Position numbers and translations under genes: made by a program
Source: Tillus elongatus
Lineage: Eukaryota > Arthropoda > Insecta > Coleoptera > Cleridae
Direction: 5' to 3'
Length of the DNA: 64,000 nt
Assembly (NCBI GenBank): GCA_964006375.1
Contig: OZ023267.1
Coordinates: forward strand, 29,599,869 to 29,663,868
Notes under the pieces: generated by a model
Told to the model about the DNA's origin: nothing
Databases searched by the model: none
The model's input: only the letters and a program-made list of their open reading frames with translations
In this document: piece by piece, positions 1 through 12,544 of the stretch
Numbering within the stretch: position 1 is the first letter of the stretch
Layout: each line of letters opens with the position of its first letter

Positions 1-402
1 TTTCGCTCTCATTAGAGCTCTTCAGTACGGCATACTAATTGCAGCAAAAATGCACCAAAAATAACACGGCTATCGTATAGCCAGTCTTAAAACACTAAGT
101 GAGTGGTGAACGTGTCGCCACCTAGTTCGGAACGAAGTACTATGTTGTCACGCCCGCTCCTAATAACACAGAGTGTTAAAAATAGAGACAGTATACAACT
201 AACAATTTAAAAATTTTATTTTATTTTTAACACTGTGTTATTTGGAGCGGGCGTGACAACATAGTACTTGGTTCCGAACTAGGTGGCGACACGCTCACCA
301 CTCACTTAGTGTTTAAGACTGGCTATACGATAGCCGTGTTATTTTTGGTGCATTTTTGCTGCAATTAGTATGCCGTACTGAAGAGCTCTAATGAGAGCGA
401 AA
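1..402. repeat. Large palindrome, two arms of one repeat
   Basis: Bases 1-182 are the near-perfect reverse complement of about 224-402, with a short AT-rich centre of about 40 bases. The arms share landmarks such as GCTCTCATTAGAGCTC, GGCTATCGTATAGCC and GAGCGGGCGTGACAACATAG. The left arm reaches the window edge, so its true start is not seen. I recognise no protein. The form suits a fold-back type element or two inverted copies of one repeat. Confidence 0.85.
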
Positions 403-736
403 CCGGTCTACGGTTCTGATTGTTGCGAGAATGCATCTAGTCTTACATACTTTGTCCCTATATTGGGGTAGAAATGGGCCAGGGCTAACAATTTTTTAAA
501 TTGTTAGTTGTATACTGTCTCTATTTTTAACACTCTGTGTTATTTGGAGCGGGCGTGACAACATAGTACTTGGTTCCGAACTAGGTGGCGACACGTTCAC
601 CACTCACTTAGTGTTTTAAGACTGGCTATACGATAGCCGTGTTATTTTTGGTGCAATTAGTATGCCGTACTGAAGAGCTCTAATGAGAGCGAAACCGGTC
701 CACGGTTCTAATTGTTGCGAGAATGCATCTAGTCAT
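403..736 (+). repeat. Third copy of the palindrome repeat
   Basis: After a spacer that ends near 480, bases 481-736 repeat the right palindrome arm in direct orientation, including GAGCGGGCGTGACAACATAG and the end motif GCGAGAATGCATCTAGTC, which also closes the previous arm at about 440. LINE A sequence starts directly at about 737. The repeat therefore abuts the truncated LINE, either as its insertion site or as a chimeric 5' end. Confidence 0.7.
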
Positions 737-2397
737 ATCCGTGGAACTGAAGAATCTCTTAAGGTTGATCCCTCTAGATTTTGGTCTCACATACAGGAAA
801 GGAGGCGAGCAAGTGCAAGTAACATTCCAAGTACTGTGTCGATGGCATGGTTTATAATAAGCCACAAATTGTTAACTGTTTTGGAAACCACTTTAGAGTG
901 TGTATAATCCTCAATGCATCACTGAACCAGTGGATACCTCTGGACCATCGCATATGGCAGTCAGTGTGATAGTGATTGGTGATAAGGAAATTCTTAAAGC
1001 CATCAAGAAGCTCAAGAACAAGTTTACTGCTGGACAAGATTTGCTGCCATCCTTCTTGATTATGGACTGTGCGCATGCTCTTCTCAAACCTCTTAGAACC
1101 CTATTTAACTTGTCGCTGCACACACATTGCTTCCGTGAGGTTTGGAAGGTTGCTCGGATATGTCCTGTTTTTACGTCTGCGGACCGTTCGAGGGTCAGCA
1201 ACTACAGGCCTATAGCTATCCTATCTAATTTTGGTAACATTTTTGAGGCAGTTGTGTATGGTCATATTTATCATGCCGTGAAGTGTCGCTTTTCACAATA
1301 CCAGCATGGGTTTATGGAGGGGCGCTCAACACTGACGAATTTATCCCTGTTCACACAGTATGTAAGTGAAGCTTAGGATCGACGGGGTCAGGTGGATGTC
1401 ATTTATACAGACTTCTTCAAAGCGTTCGATCGTGTTGACCACTCAACACCTTTGTACCAGCTGCATTTGACGGGCTTTGATGGACGGCTGATAGCATTCC
1501 CTGGATCCTACTTGACTAACCGTGTGAAATCTGTTTTTTTTATAATGGATTTAAGTCTGAACCCTTCACTGCTGGCTCCGGCGTTCCAATCTTGACCCCC
1601 CCCCCCCTCTTTTTGTTCCTTATCAATGACACAAGCTTTGTAATTTCTGGTAATCATCTATTATTTGCTGATGATCTCAAATTATACTCCAGTGTTCACG
1701 ATATTGGTGACTATTCAAGACTCCAGGTGGACTTTGACAACTTGCAGCTGTGGTGTGTTGAGAACAGACTTGAATTAAATGTCTCGAAGTGCAAAGTGAC
1801 GACATACACTAGAAAAACCAGCCGTATAGCTTTTCCCTACAAAGTGTGTGGTGTACCATTGGCTAGGACTGAAACGCACAAGGATCTTGGCATTTTATAT
1901 GATGAACATTTAAGATTCACTGGACATATTCAAAGAATCACAGCATCCTGTTTGAAGTTGATGGGTTTCATTATGAGGAATAGCAGATCATTTTCCAATT
2001 TGGATAGCTTGAAAATTCTCTATTTTGCCTATATTCGATTGAGGCTTGAATATTGTAGCTTGGTTTTCGATCCCTTTTATAGTGTTCATATTGGTGCTCT
2101 GGAAGATGTTCAGCGTAAGTTTTTAAATTTCGCAGTTCCACGGGCTGCATCTAGAGTGATGAGTGTTTAAGCCTCCAATACCAAGGACTAACTCGTATAT
2201 GAAATCACCTGTGTACACAATGAGCTCCGACTTTAACGGATAACTTCTATTCGGATAAGGCTGCGGTTATTCATAGGGTGGCTATATCTTACTTTGTCGG
2301 TCATTAGGACCATTACATGTACTGTTTTGTAGTATTTCTGCCTTGTGATGTTTTGCACAGTATTTTAGTCGTGTTTTATAAGTATTTTTTGTTCATG
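737..2397 (+). mobile_element. LINE A copy 1, broken reverse transcriptase
   Basis: This is a non-LTR retrotransposon relic. Frames at 900-1376, 1392-1595 and 1592-2170 together give a reverse transcriptase: SNYRPIAIL, DFFKAFDRVDHS, and the catalytic box FADDLKLYS at about 1660. Against the other copies (9.3, 21.8 and 28.2 kb) it carries an in-frame stop near 1374, a poly-C slip near 1596-1606, and a deletion near 2132 that removes part of the C-terminal domain. Its 3' end resumes at about 3692 after an inserted block. The clade is Jockey/CR1-like; I cannot settle it by eye. It is not functional. Confidence 0.85.
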
Positions 2398-3691
2398 GTG
2401 CCACAAAGTGACTAATCCTGGAGATATTATCCGGCCTAATTTACCGTTTATAGCCACTGCATTATGATACACCATAAACTGCAATTATCATTTGCGAAGG
2501 TTGGAATATTTTCCGTGGAGTAATATACGAAATCCGGCACGTCGAACAGAATAATTAGTATGGGGGGGTGGTCAATTAGGCGGCCGCGATTTTGGAAGAG
2601 TGTGGCCGGACTGAACGCGGGCGGAGAGTTGGCAGTTCTATAGCCACTGCGAGCAAGCTAGTGCGTCCGTCGCAAAGAAGTGAAATTGTAAGGTATGTGA
2701 GGTTTAAGAGAAGACCGGTAAGCAGAGCGAGGCCGCCGATTCACGAGGCCACCGCCGCAGCGGTTGTTTAGTGAACATCGTCATCGGAGAATACCCCAGG
2801 TAGGTGAAAGCCTAATATGATTTAGCGAACCTGTGGTAGAAATGTTGACCGCTCCGCAATGACACTGGGAACCTTAGAGGGGATCGTTTCTTCCCTGTCT
2901 CCGTTGGAGGGCTACTCAGGGAGTTAGGGGCGGCATTTCCTGGACTGTGGTAGATTCGTATTGCAGCGACTGCGCTGGTCCGGATTGAAGCAGCCAGGCG
3001 ACGCCTGGCGTCCCGAGCTGTCAGCGGTCCCGTTCGGAGGGGGTGTAAATCCGGGAACAGAGGTGAGCATCTTCCGCATCGAACTATATTTTAGTACGCA
3101 GCTAGCTCAACTTGATGTAGTGTCCGACACACCCTGTATGCTGCATGCCCGCTTGGGAACACCCGCTATTATTCACTACCTTGCTACCACCCCGCACCGC
3201 TTAAACCCCACCGTGCACCCCGCGTGTAGCTTTGATAGTCAAATAACCACCTCTGCCTCTTCATAATTATTTAATTCCCTGGTAGCAGGACTCCGCTGTT
3301 TTCTTTTGTAAATAGTTAGTTAATAGATTTTATTTTAATTTACTCGATATTTCATTTAATCTCTCCAGAATATCCACCCAAGTAACCTTTAACAATAGAT
3401 CTCTAATAAAGACCATAACCAGAAGTCCCGGGGGACTTCGTCTTAACTTAGGAGGACCCTGTCTCCACTAGAATCTACCCTGAGCTTGCGTGTCCATCAA
3501 CAGTGACTTGGGAAAGGGGTGAATATCCCGAGGGAGCACGCGTATTCCCTGAAAGAAACTCTATAGGCGTTGGCGTTCGAACAGGATCCCGTCGTAAAAG
3601 CCGTGTCCTGGAAGCCAGCCCGAAAATTCCCCATATTAGGAAAAACTAGTATTAACCCCCGGCCACCCCAAGTGGCCGTTACAATATTGAC
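2398..3691. mobile_element. LTR-like insert splitting LINE A
   Basis: About 1.3 kb of more GC-rich sequence interrupts the LINE A 3' tail. Other copies run straight from TTTTTGTTCAT into ATTGTTACATATTGTTC. The insert starts TGGTGCCAC and ends GGCCGTTACA, the TG...CA form of a long terminal repeat. On the plus strand it has AATAAA at about 3402. The longest open frame (2961-3266) resembles nothing I know. A solo Gypsy-type LTR is the likeliest reading. No clear target duplication was found and the orientation is unresolved. Confidence 0.4.
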
Positions 3692-3772
3692 AACATTGTT
3701 CTTTTTGTTTGGTGCCCTATTAATGGGATTATCCTGTTGAGCATGTATTCAACAAATAAATAAATCATACAA
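3692..3772 (+). mobile_element. LINE A copy 1, 3' tail
   Basis: This holds the family's 3' end, including GGTGCCCTATTAATGGGATT and the AATAAATAAAT tail. The same tail, reversed, marks the ends of the copies at 9257, 21773 and 28182. Confidence 0.85.
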
Positions 3773-3842
3773 ATGCTTAATATACAGCCCTTAAAAGACC
3801 TTTGTTGAAAGCCTGGAACTTGGTAATTAAATAATATGATCA

Positions 3843-3867
3843 TTTATTTGAAAACCTAAATTTTATT
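3843..3867 (-). promoter_or_regulatory. Two polyadenylation signals of the zinc-finger gene
   Basis: TTTATT at 3843-3848 and 3862-3867 reads AATAAA on the minus strand, 45-70 bases after the stop codon at 3912-3914. They imply a very short 3' untranslated region. Confidence 0.6.
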
Positions 3868-3911
3868 ACAACTATAAGTTAATAGTAAAAAAAAAAGAAG
3901 ATAACATTGAT

Positions 3912-4773
3912 CTAAAACGACTGTGCAGCCATATCATCAGCACTAATACCCAACATAGCTAAATCATCGGCATCTCCAGCAGGTGGTAAAGGTGGTGGTG
4001 GTAGCGGCATGGTGTGGGTAGTGGGAGGACGTGGTACTGGCATAGTGTGGGTAGTTGGAGCACGTGGTACTGGCATGGTGTGGGTAGTGGGAGCTCGTGG
4101 TACTGGCAGAGTGTGGGCAGTGGGGGGACGTGGAGCTTCCATAGGTCTCTGCAGCAGTTTTTTTTCTTCTACAGGCTGTGAAAAATCAAACATTTGAGGA
4201 TACATGGCCTTAAAATCTGGGTCAGGTGGATAATACTGACTCATAATTTCCATATGGTCATCGTACAAACTGTAATTCGTGCCATCTCTTTTAGTGTCAA
4301 TGTTTTGCTTCAATTCTCCTTTGTTATAGATTTTTGGGGGAGGCGGAGGTTTTCGTAGCTTCAAATCGCTTATCTTAGGAGCAGCGGGAGGTAGAGCGGT
4401 GATGGCTGGAGCAGGTGGAGGGGGAACAATAGGTGGAATAGTTGCTAGCTTTGGGAAACAAACCACCTCCGGCTCTGGTATAAAGGCTCGTGCCAAATTT
4501 CCAGGTTGAAATTTTGATTGCCTTTGAGGCTCATAATCCTCTTTTTTAATCTCTTTTTCTTGTTTATCTTCTGGTTTCTTATTTTTGAATAAAGGCATTC
4601 TACCTATAAAAGGTAGCTTCTTATAGCTGGGAGGACCGGGGGGTTTCTTCTTTATAGCAACTTGGTTTTTAGTCTCGGTCTCTTTAACTTTTTCCTTGTC
4701 AACACTGCTGCTGCCACTCACTGTTCTGCTTCTTTGATTGCTATCACTTTGTCCATTTTCGTTTTTTCTGAAC
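3912..4773 (-). CDS. Zinc-finger gene, last exon (Pro-rich tail)
   Basis: This is the terminal exon, 862 bases, with its acceptor (TTGTTGTAG) just beyond 4773 and a TAG stop at 3912-3914. It takes one base to complete the Arg codon split with the exon at 19956, so the phase fits. It encodes 286 residues: a Ser/Gln-rich start, a basic stretch (KKKPPGPPSYKKLPFIGRMP), polyproline runs, then four 11-residue repeats of the form PRxPTTHTMPV, and an acidic end (GDADDLAMLGISADDMAAQ). Such tails usually bind SH3, WW or profilin-like modules, but that is inference. The tandem repeats are likely to vary in number. The adjoining intron is 15.2 kb. Confidence 0.85.
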
Positions 4774-4880
4774 CTACAACAATAAAAAATCAATTTAGTT
4801 CTTTCAATAGTTTGTGAAGGTGGTGAATAACTCTTGGTGTAATAAATCATGTGATTATAAAGCTGTTGCAGTATAACTTG

Positions 4881-6650
4881 ATAAATAATAATAATAACTT
4901 TATTTCAATATAGGAAATCCTAATACATACAAACAAATTAACATTTAATCATACATGTGCTCTCAACATCAATAACTGAAAAGTTTCCTCCTAAATAAAC
5001 CAATGTACCACAACGTCTCAAATCATCAGGTACGCTGTTAAACTCGCTGATACCTCTTAAAAACACTGACTTCATTGCTCCGCTTGTATAGCTTCTATAT
5101 ATGTGTAGACCATCAGCACCCCTTGTATTATATTGGTGAATGTCTCTGTTAAAAACCAGAAATAAATCAAAATAGGCTGGCAACAGATTCTTTGCAAGTT
5201 TAAAAACAAATATCATCGTTAAATAGTAGTCTATCTGCAAGGCATTGCCAGTTCAAAGTCGCTAGCATCAATTTTATAGGTGTATATCTGCTCACTTTTT
5301 AGACAATTCACATTTCAGAATTCTGCAGTTTCTGTAACACATTCAGAGAGTTCAGATCCATCACGTGAAGCAAGGTAGCACAGTAATCAAAATGAGGTTG
5401 TAACAGTGTGCGATACACCGTGATACTAGCATACACTGACAAATTGTGACTGAGCCTGCTGAACAAAAATAATTTTTTCCTTATTTTCTTGCTTATGTAC
5501 TCAGAGTGACTCTTAAAGCTAAATGCCTCATCCAAAACAAAACCCAAATATTTCATTTCTTTTACAAATTCTATCCTCTTGTTTTCAATCATCAAAGTTA
5601 CATTATTACAATCTATCATCTTCAGCCTATACTTACTACCCAATAACATAGCTTTTGTTTTGTCTGCATTCAACACCAGTCTGTTCACATGCAGGTATGC
5701 AGCAAACCTATCAACATGTTCATTCATCCTTGTAACAATATTTGCAACATTGACTCCAGTACAGGCAATCAATGTGTCATCAGCAAACAAACTTATATAT
5801 TCAAAATCTCCACTGAAATTAATACCATTCATGTAAATGATAAAAAGTAGGGGTCCCAGTATACTCCCCTGAGGAACTCCAGTGCAGCACACCACCTCAT
5901 CTGATATTTTTCTCTCTAATCTGGTCCTCTCTGTCAAGTATTACCTCAGCCATCCTAACACATTTCCACCAATACCATAATATGCCAGCTTCCGCAGAAG
6001 AATATCCCTGTCGATTGTTTCGAAAGCTCTCTTAAGATCAACAAACGCAGCTAGTACACATTTCCCTTTATCTATTGCTTCCTTCCACTTAGAAATCGTC
6101 AGCTGCAAAGCAGCCTCGCAAGAAAGATGCTTTCTAAACCCAGACTGATAACCAACAAACAGTTTGTTTTTCTGAAAATAATCCATTAACTGACAATATA
6201 CAAAATGTTCCAATAGCTTCTCAACACTCGGCAGAGTATTCACAGGGCGAACATCTTTCTCTCCCTTTGGAATTGGTATAATTGTACTGCACCTAAGGGC
6301 CCCCGGAAAAGCACCATATTTAAGGGAGACATTAATAAAATTCAAAATTACATGACCAAAGGTTACTCTCAAAATCTCCGTGCTGAGGATTTCTGTGATG
6401 CTACCTTTTTTCATCATGTATACATATTTATTCAGCTCAGCCAGAGTCAGAGGCTCAAAGTCAACAAAAGAACATGCAACCAAGGGATAACCCTCATGAG
6501 ACAAAGGACAACCCACTGGAATTGAATCTACAATCACATCAATACTATTTACAAAATATACATTGAATTTTGCACATGCCTCCTTTCTCGTTGCTGCAAA
6601 AGAAACCCTACCATCACAGCCGAAGTTGAATCTGAACATGTAATAAGTCG
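4881..6650 (-). mobile_element. LINE B, broken reverse transcriptase
   Basis: The minus strand holds three frame pieces of one non-LTR reverse transcriptase: 6639-5941 (RPVNTLPSVEKLLEHF, FVDLKRAFETIDRDIL), 5937-5308 (CTGVPQGSILGPLLF, catalytic SLFADDTLIA) and 5240-4938 (C-terminal tail). One frameshift near 5939 and another near 5300 break it. The 3' end carries an ATT-type microsatellite tail (4884-4900 on the plus strand). The element lies in the gene's last intron in the same orientation as the gene, so it can be carried in the pre-mRNA. It differs from LINE A and D. The clade is unsure. Confidence 0.85.
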
Positions 6651-7066
6651 GGACACTCCAGTGATTTAGAAAATTTAGTGCTCTTTACCTCTATAGTCCG
6701 AACATGTATGAAAGTTATGATACATAGCGTGAACATACTTCCGGGAATCTCTATTTCCACGTAAGACTATTTATCATATTCTGTTTCAGACGAAATCCAG
6801 ATCAGGTTCCATTTGTAAAAAGAATGTGTTGATAAGAGAAATATGGCATCAAATAAGCGGGAACAGAAAACAACTTGAGAAAACGAATGACAGTGTGTAT
6901 TTCACAATTGGCGAGATTTTTCGATGAGCTCAGGTATTTTAAACAGGAATAAACAAACGTCAAACGCGAGTGAATGCTTCCGCAATGGTGTTTCTGGCTA
7001 CACAATAGCTGGAGGCACTTAGTGCACAACTGTAGCGCTGCAGCTGCCACATTTCAAGAGTACTTG
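6651..7066. other. Unassigned intron sequence
   Basis: I recognise no coding frame, TIR or tail here. It may be the 5' part of LINE B or unique intron DNA. Confidence 0.4.
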
Positions 7067-7070
7067 TTAA

Positions 7071-8934
7071 CCCGCGATCGCTGACCATGTGAGATAAAAT
7101 CTCACATTTTTACATTCTTGAACACCCTGTTATTTTAGTAAATCGTGCAGCATGGCGGGCGTAGCTATGCCTTCCTGCACATCTACCTGACTATCCACCA
7201 ATCTTAGTTCACCACCGTAAAATCGTCTAGTTAGTAAGATATACTGCTTTATGCAGGCATGTCCATGTATGACACAAAATCTCACACGTCAGGGATCACG
7301 TCGCGTCGATCTTAAATGGTGCATTGTTGCTAAAAAACACTGAGAAATCTATTACGTTTGTTTTATTTGAATAAATAGAAGAATCTGTATTACTTTTTGC
7401 TTCTGGTTGCCTATTTTATAAATAGTATTACTGTTTAATCAACTACGACATAGAAACGAGTGTTTTTGTAGTTTTAATTGTTACATTCTTTTGCTGATAT
7501 CCAGGCGTTAACAATTATATTGTGCTGATTTTTTCAGTTTGTGTTTTATAATCTGCGACCGCTAAAATGTCTTACGAACAAGAACAACAACGCCTGCAGG
7601 CTTTATTGGAAGAAGTATTTACAGATCACGTCTAAGAACGGCCTCAAGGAGCCGCCCTCGTCGATCAACCAAGTACATTACAATTGTTAGAAGGTTATCC
7701 TGTTTCTGATCAAGAGGATGCTCCGTCCGAACGCAGCTCTCACAACACGGACACAGAACAATCAGGTTCAGATGAAGATTATGTTCAAACTTTACAGCCT
7801 AGACAACCCGGAGCTGTAGCTTATCCTGTTCCTATATATATATAGTGGAAAAGATGCAACGAAGTGGCTGATACATAAAGACTTCAAACAAATAGGTAAA
7901 ACTGCACGCAAAAATATTCTTACACAGTTGCCTGGTGTAAAAGGTGTCGCTAAAAATGTAACAAATGTAATTGACTCATGGTAACTATTTTTTCCTGACG
8001 AGATAGTTCAGCATATCACAAAATAGACAATTTAGCCCCAGTATGATATGTATTAGACTCATTTGCGAACAAATGTGTGGAGCATTATAATGTTGGAGCG
8101 TAGATTACTATCGATTATATGTTGGATGCTTTTAGGAGTAGATGCAAGTTTCGGCAGTACATTGCCAATAAACCTGCCAGGTATGGCATATCAAGATTTA
8201 TGCGGCTGTCGATTCTAGAATATTTTACACCCACAATATTGAAATATATGCAGGCAAGCAGCCAGATGGCCCTTATAAAGTTAACAATGATGCGCAAAGT
8301 CTTGTAGTACGCCTCGTAAGACACATCAGTGGTACAGGCAGAAATGTGACCACGGACAATTATTTCACATCGATACCGTTGGCCAATACATTACTCCGTA
8401 ATCACTGACTGACACTTGTTGGCACTCTCCGAAAAAATAAACGGGAAATACCTTCCATATTTTTGGACACGAAAATACGCCCCTTACACAGCAGTATATT
8501 TGCATGGGGGGTAGACTCAAATAAGTCCATGATAACTTCATATACTCCAAACAAAACAAGAATGTTTTATTGCTCTCAACATTTCATGATAGTGATCAAA
8601 CAGACAGGGAGAGTGAAGATATGAAAAAACCATCAGTCATAACCTTCTATAATATAACAAAAGAAGGTGTCGACGTTGTGGACCGGGTCAAATCCGAATA
8701 TTCTGTCACAAGAGTGAGCAACAGGTGGCTGTTTGCAGTGTTTTGCAGCCTGCTGAGCATTGCAGGAGTTAATTCTCAAATAATTTACTATAGTAATACA
8801 GATAACAAGCTTTCTAGAAGAAATTTCTTGACAAACTTAGCAAAGGCCCTCACGGAGCCTCATCTTATAAGAAGGTCAAGTATTACAAATTTATCAATTC
8901 CACTTCGTCAGAAAATAGCCAACTGTTAGGGGGT
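7071..8934 (+). pseudogene. piggyBac-type element with decayed transposase
   Basis: The element starts just after TTAA (7067-7070), the piggyBac target, with CCCGCGATCGCTGACC. A related inverted motif lies near 7285-7315. From ATG at 7567 the reading goes MSYEQEQQRLQALLEEVFTD, then a stop. Later pieces, in shifting frames, show the DDE core: YMLDAFRSRCKFRQYIANKP, GRNVTTDNYFTSIPLANTLL and LVGTLRKNKREIP. An intact C-terminal frame at 8570-8929 (EGVDVVDRVKSEYSVTRVSN) follows. Stops and frameshifts make it inactive. The right end and its TTAA are missing, cut by the Tc1 fragment at 8935. Confidence 0.85.
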
Positions 8935-9245
8935 CAAATGGCGGATCAAATTGGATTGGTGAATGGAATCGTGTTGTGTTCTCCGACGAGTCCCGATTCT
9001 GTCCGTGGTTCTATGATGGTTGCAGAAGAGTAAGACTATTACGTGGAGAAGGCAGAAAGTTAGAATTTGCTGTGCAATGGCATATGGCAGTTACACGGGG
9101 GTGATGGTATGGGGTGAGATAACATACAGTAGTAGGTAACCTCTTATTGACAGAAAATCGAGTGCAAATGATTACATACGAAACATACTGCAACTTTTTC
9201 CAATAAGACAACACATGTCCCCATACATTAAGGGTTACTGTATCG
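8935..9245 (+). pseudogene. Tc1-like transposase fragment
   Basis: Bases from about 8962 read WNRVVFSDESRFCPWF, the first catalytic Asp region of Tc1-type transposases (pattern FSDESRF), followed by VMVWGEI after a frameshift near 9100. Only the central part is left. It is squeezed between the piggyBac relic and the 3' end of LINE A copy 2. No TIR is visible. Confidence 0.75.
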
Positions 9246-9256
9246 CTTTTTAAGCC

Positions 9257-10360
9257 TGATTTATTTATTTATTTATTTATTGAATACATGCCCAACAGGA
9301 TAATCCCATTAATAGGGCACCATACAAAAAGAACAATATGTAATAATATGAACAAAAAATACTTCCGAAAAAAAAAACAAACTAAAAACTAAATTAAACT
9401 AAACTACAAAACTAAAATACTGTGCAAAACATCACAAGGCAGAAATTCTACAAAACAGTACATATAATGGTTCTAATAACCGACAAAGTAAGATATAGCC
9501 ACCCTACGAATAACCGCAGCATTATCCGAATAGAAGTCGCACAAGTTTGCAATGTTATTAAAGTCAGAGCTCATTGTATAAACAGGTGATTTTATATACA
9601 AGTTAGTCCTTGGTATTGGAGGCTTAAACACTCTCACCACTCTAGATGCAGCCCGTAGAACTTAGAAATTTAATTGCATCAATAAGTCTGGGCAATCAAC
9701 TTTACCATGAAACAAGTTATGCAGGAACATTACAGATGCAACTTTTCTACGCGAATACAAACTGGGTATGCCAGCTTGCATCAGCAATTGGCCATGATCA
9801 CATCCTCTCTGTGGGTAGGTACCAGATGCCCTATATACAAGGTGTTTTAAAAACTTACGCTGAACATCTTCCAGAGCACCAATCTGAACACTATAAAAGG
9901 GATCAAAAACCAAGCTACAATATTCAAGTCTTGATCGAATGTAGGCAAAATAGAGAATTTTCAAGCTATCCAAATTGGAAAATGATCTGCTATTCCTCAC
10001 AATGAAACCCATCAACTTCAAACAGGATGCTGTAATTGTTTGAATATGTTCAGTGAAACTTAGATGTTGATCATATACAATGCCTAGATCCCTGTGCGTT
10101 TCAGTCCTAGCCAGTGGTATACAACCCACTTTGTAGGGAAAAGCTATACGGCTGGTTTTTCTAGTGTATGTCATCACTTTGCACTTCGAGACATTTAATT
10201 CAAGTCTGTTCTCAACACACCACAGCTGCAAGTTGTCAAGGTCTACCTGGAGTCTTGAACAGTCACCAATATCGTGAACACTGGAGTATAACTTGAGATC
10301 ATCAGCAAATAATAGATGATTACCAGAAATTACAGAGCTTATGTCGTTGATAAATAACAA
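9257..10360 (-). mobile_element. LINE A copy 2, 3' half of reverse transcriptase
   Basis: The minus strand reads from the catalytic box FADDLKLYSSVHDIGD to the RT C-terminal domain (GCDHGQLLMQAGIPSLYSRR) and the family tail ending TTTATTTATTTATTTATT at 9257-9280. The frame is open over most of its length (10344-9662) and diverges after codon FINDISS, where the homology stops near 10360. It is 5' truncated, as usual for LINE insertions. Confidence 0.85.
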
Positions 10361-10398
10361 AATGATTAAACACACGTTATGTATAAATGTTAATAAAA

Positions 10399-10401
<3 letters not shown>

Positions 10402-10473
<72 letters not shown>
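10402..10473. repeat. (TA)n array 1
   Basis: About 72 bases of uninterrupted TA dinucleotides. Confidence 0.98.
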
Positions 10474-10475
<2 letters not shown>

Positions 10476-11503
10476 AAACACCCAAATAGAGTTGATCACT
10501 TTTATTAAAATTTATCAAATCAAATTCCCTGACATTTCCAGGCCCCCCGAGTACATTTTTCATAATACTCTAAATAATAAACACACATAAGTGAATACTT
10601 TTTTTAATGAACAAGATAAATCAAAATTACGAACAAAAGTTTACGTAATTAAAAACAGAAGTGTGCTTAAATCCGTTAAATTTATAACATATAACATTTT
10701 CGAGAAGAAAATGTGCAATTTTTTCATGGAAAAACTTGACTTTCATGACTGACTGACGAACTTAGCCTTCCAAAAGAATTTTCGAGTATGATGGAAAAAA
10801 CCAGAAGTCTCTAGGTGGCGAGAAACTTTGCAAACGATGTTGTTCGTATGTTTAAATTTGAATCAGCCTGGGAAATGGGTTCCAAAAGCTCACATTCGCG
10901 CCCATTAATTTTTTTTTTGAAAATTCGAAGGTCGCTACCTCTCTAAAAGCAAAGTTTTATCTATGAAAATTCGCTGAAAAAATGAAACAAAGATACTGTT
11001 TACACGCGTCATATACAAATGCCAAATATTTTGTAACTTTCAACATGATCATAAAGGTTAAAATAGAATAAACACATTCACAACACAGCTCTACCCGGCC
11101 AATACCTAAACCGCGTTTCGCATTTTATGCATTCAAGGAAGAACATTCCAAGTGAGATGTACATATGAGATGTTTGAGATAGAAGAAGACGCTATTTATA
11201 TCGGCGCATGATGTGGCATTCGCTGCGTTCATTGGCGGATTTAATTAACATTGGTACCAAAGGTAAGCCGCATTGTTATCAGATATATTTTCCTAGGTAT
11301 GAGAAAACTATTTACATGAGAAAATTCATATAACATATATGAAACAAAAATAAAAATGCATCTGCTAGTGACGAAATTTTACAAACATATAATTTCCAGG
11401 TCTACTGAATGATTTCCATGACATTTGAGTAAAATCACAAATTTCCCTGACATTTTAGGGGGTATTTCGCATTCCCTGATTTTTCCAGGTCGCTGGGTAC
11501 CTG

Positions 11504-11505
<2 letters not shown>
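10474..11505. other. Intron DNA with TTCCCTGAC motifs
   Basis: No coding sequence is seen. AATTCCCTGACATTTCCAGG occurs near 10521, and related text at 11440-11500 ends TTTTTCCAGGTCGCTGGG. These resemble the inner ends of the CAGGGTTCCC MITE at 38797, so decayed relatives of that family probably lie here. Confidence 0.45.

Positions 11506-11597
<92 letters not shown>
11506..11597. repeat. (TA)n array 2
   Basis: About 92 bases of TA dinucleotides. Confidence 0.98.
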
Positions 11598-11601
<4 letters not shown>

Positions 11602-12201
11602 CATAGCACTATCTTACATCCTTATCAAGACTCCGGACATAACATTTTGCTTCCGTGACTATTTTGCGACCGTATATTGGACGCAAAATAGTTTTCGTTG
11701 ATTTCTAAGTTGTAAAAGCATAGAAACACACCTATCTTGCACATTAGTTCTCTTTTATGTTTATCATTCTGTATTAAGTTTTGTTTCCGCTGTTCGTGAC
11801 ACCAGATGGCTACAATATGAAATTCAGTGGACGCAATTTATTGCTAAAGATGAAATATATTATTCAGTTTTAGTTCGCGATAAATCCGTTGAGGGCGCAA
11901 GTAAATATACACAATGAATATATAATCTTTCAATTAGCACATTATTATGATTCCTGTGTTGAAGGCGGTTTAGCAACACTGTAAATATCGAAGATAACCT
12001 GACAAAGATGTGTATGGTTACGTTTTTCATTTTCTCGGCATATATTATGCCGTAAGATGCTAGTTACTCAGGTTTCAAACATATTTTACTAGGTAAAACC
12101 TCCAGATACAATTATTTTAGTATAAAAAGGGAGTTTCTTTTTACAACTTTGACCTTTATCTCTTATAATTTAGATTATAAAAAATATAATAATAATAATA
12201 A

Positions 12202-12237
<36 letters not shown>

Positions 12238-12544
12238 TAGATATATATTTCTGTATGCCTTTTAGGAGAAAATGTATTGCAGTGTTAGTTTTACCATTTT
12301 TGCTTTTGTGTTTTGTAGAATGGCATAAGCTGAAATATTTTCGTTAACATAAAAAAAAAACATAGGGATGTTGAAAAAGCAGTATGTGAAAATGTATTAG
12401 GCGTGAAGTAAGCTTAAGCGATATATTTTTTTAATGCTATAGAGCATATAGCTACGACATCAAAAAGTCTTAAGTGCCATATATTTTTCTGTAAAAAGTT
12501 TCACGATTTGACAAAATGAAAAATGATTTGCTTTATCCAAAGAA
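11598..12544. repeat. AT-rich intron DNA with (AAT)n
   Basis: No gene seen. An imperfect AAT microsatellite occupies about 12184-12237. The motif TGGACGCAAAATAG near 11678 recurs as TGGACGTAAAATAG at 19134 and 19178, hinting at a shared unclassified repeat. Confidence 0.5.
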
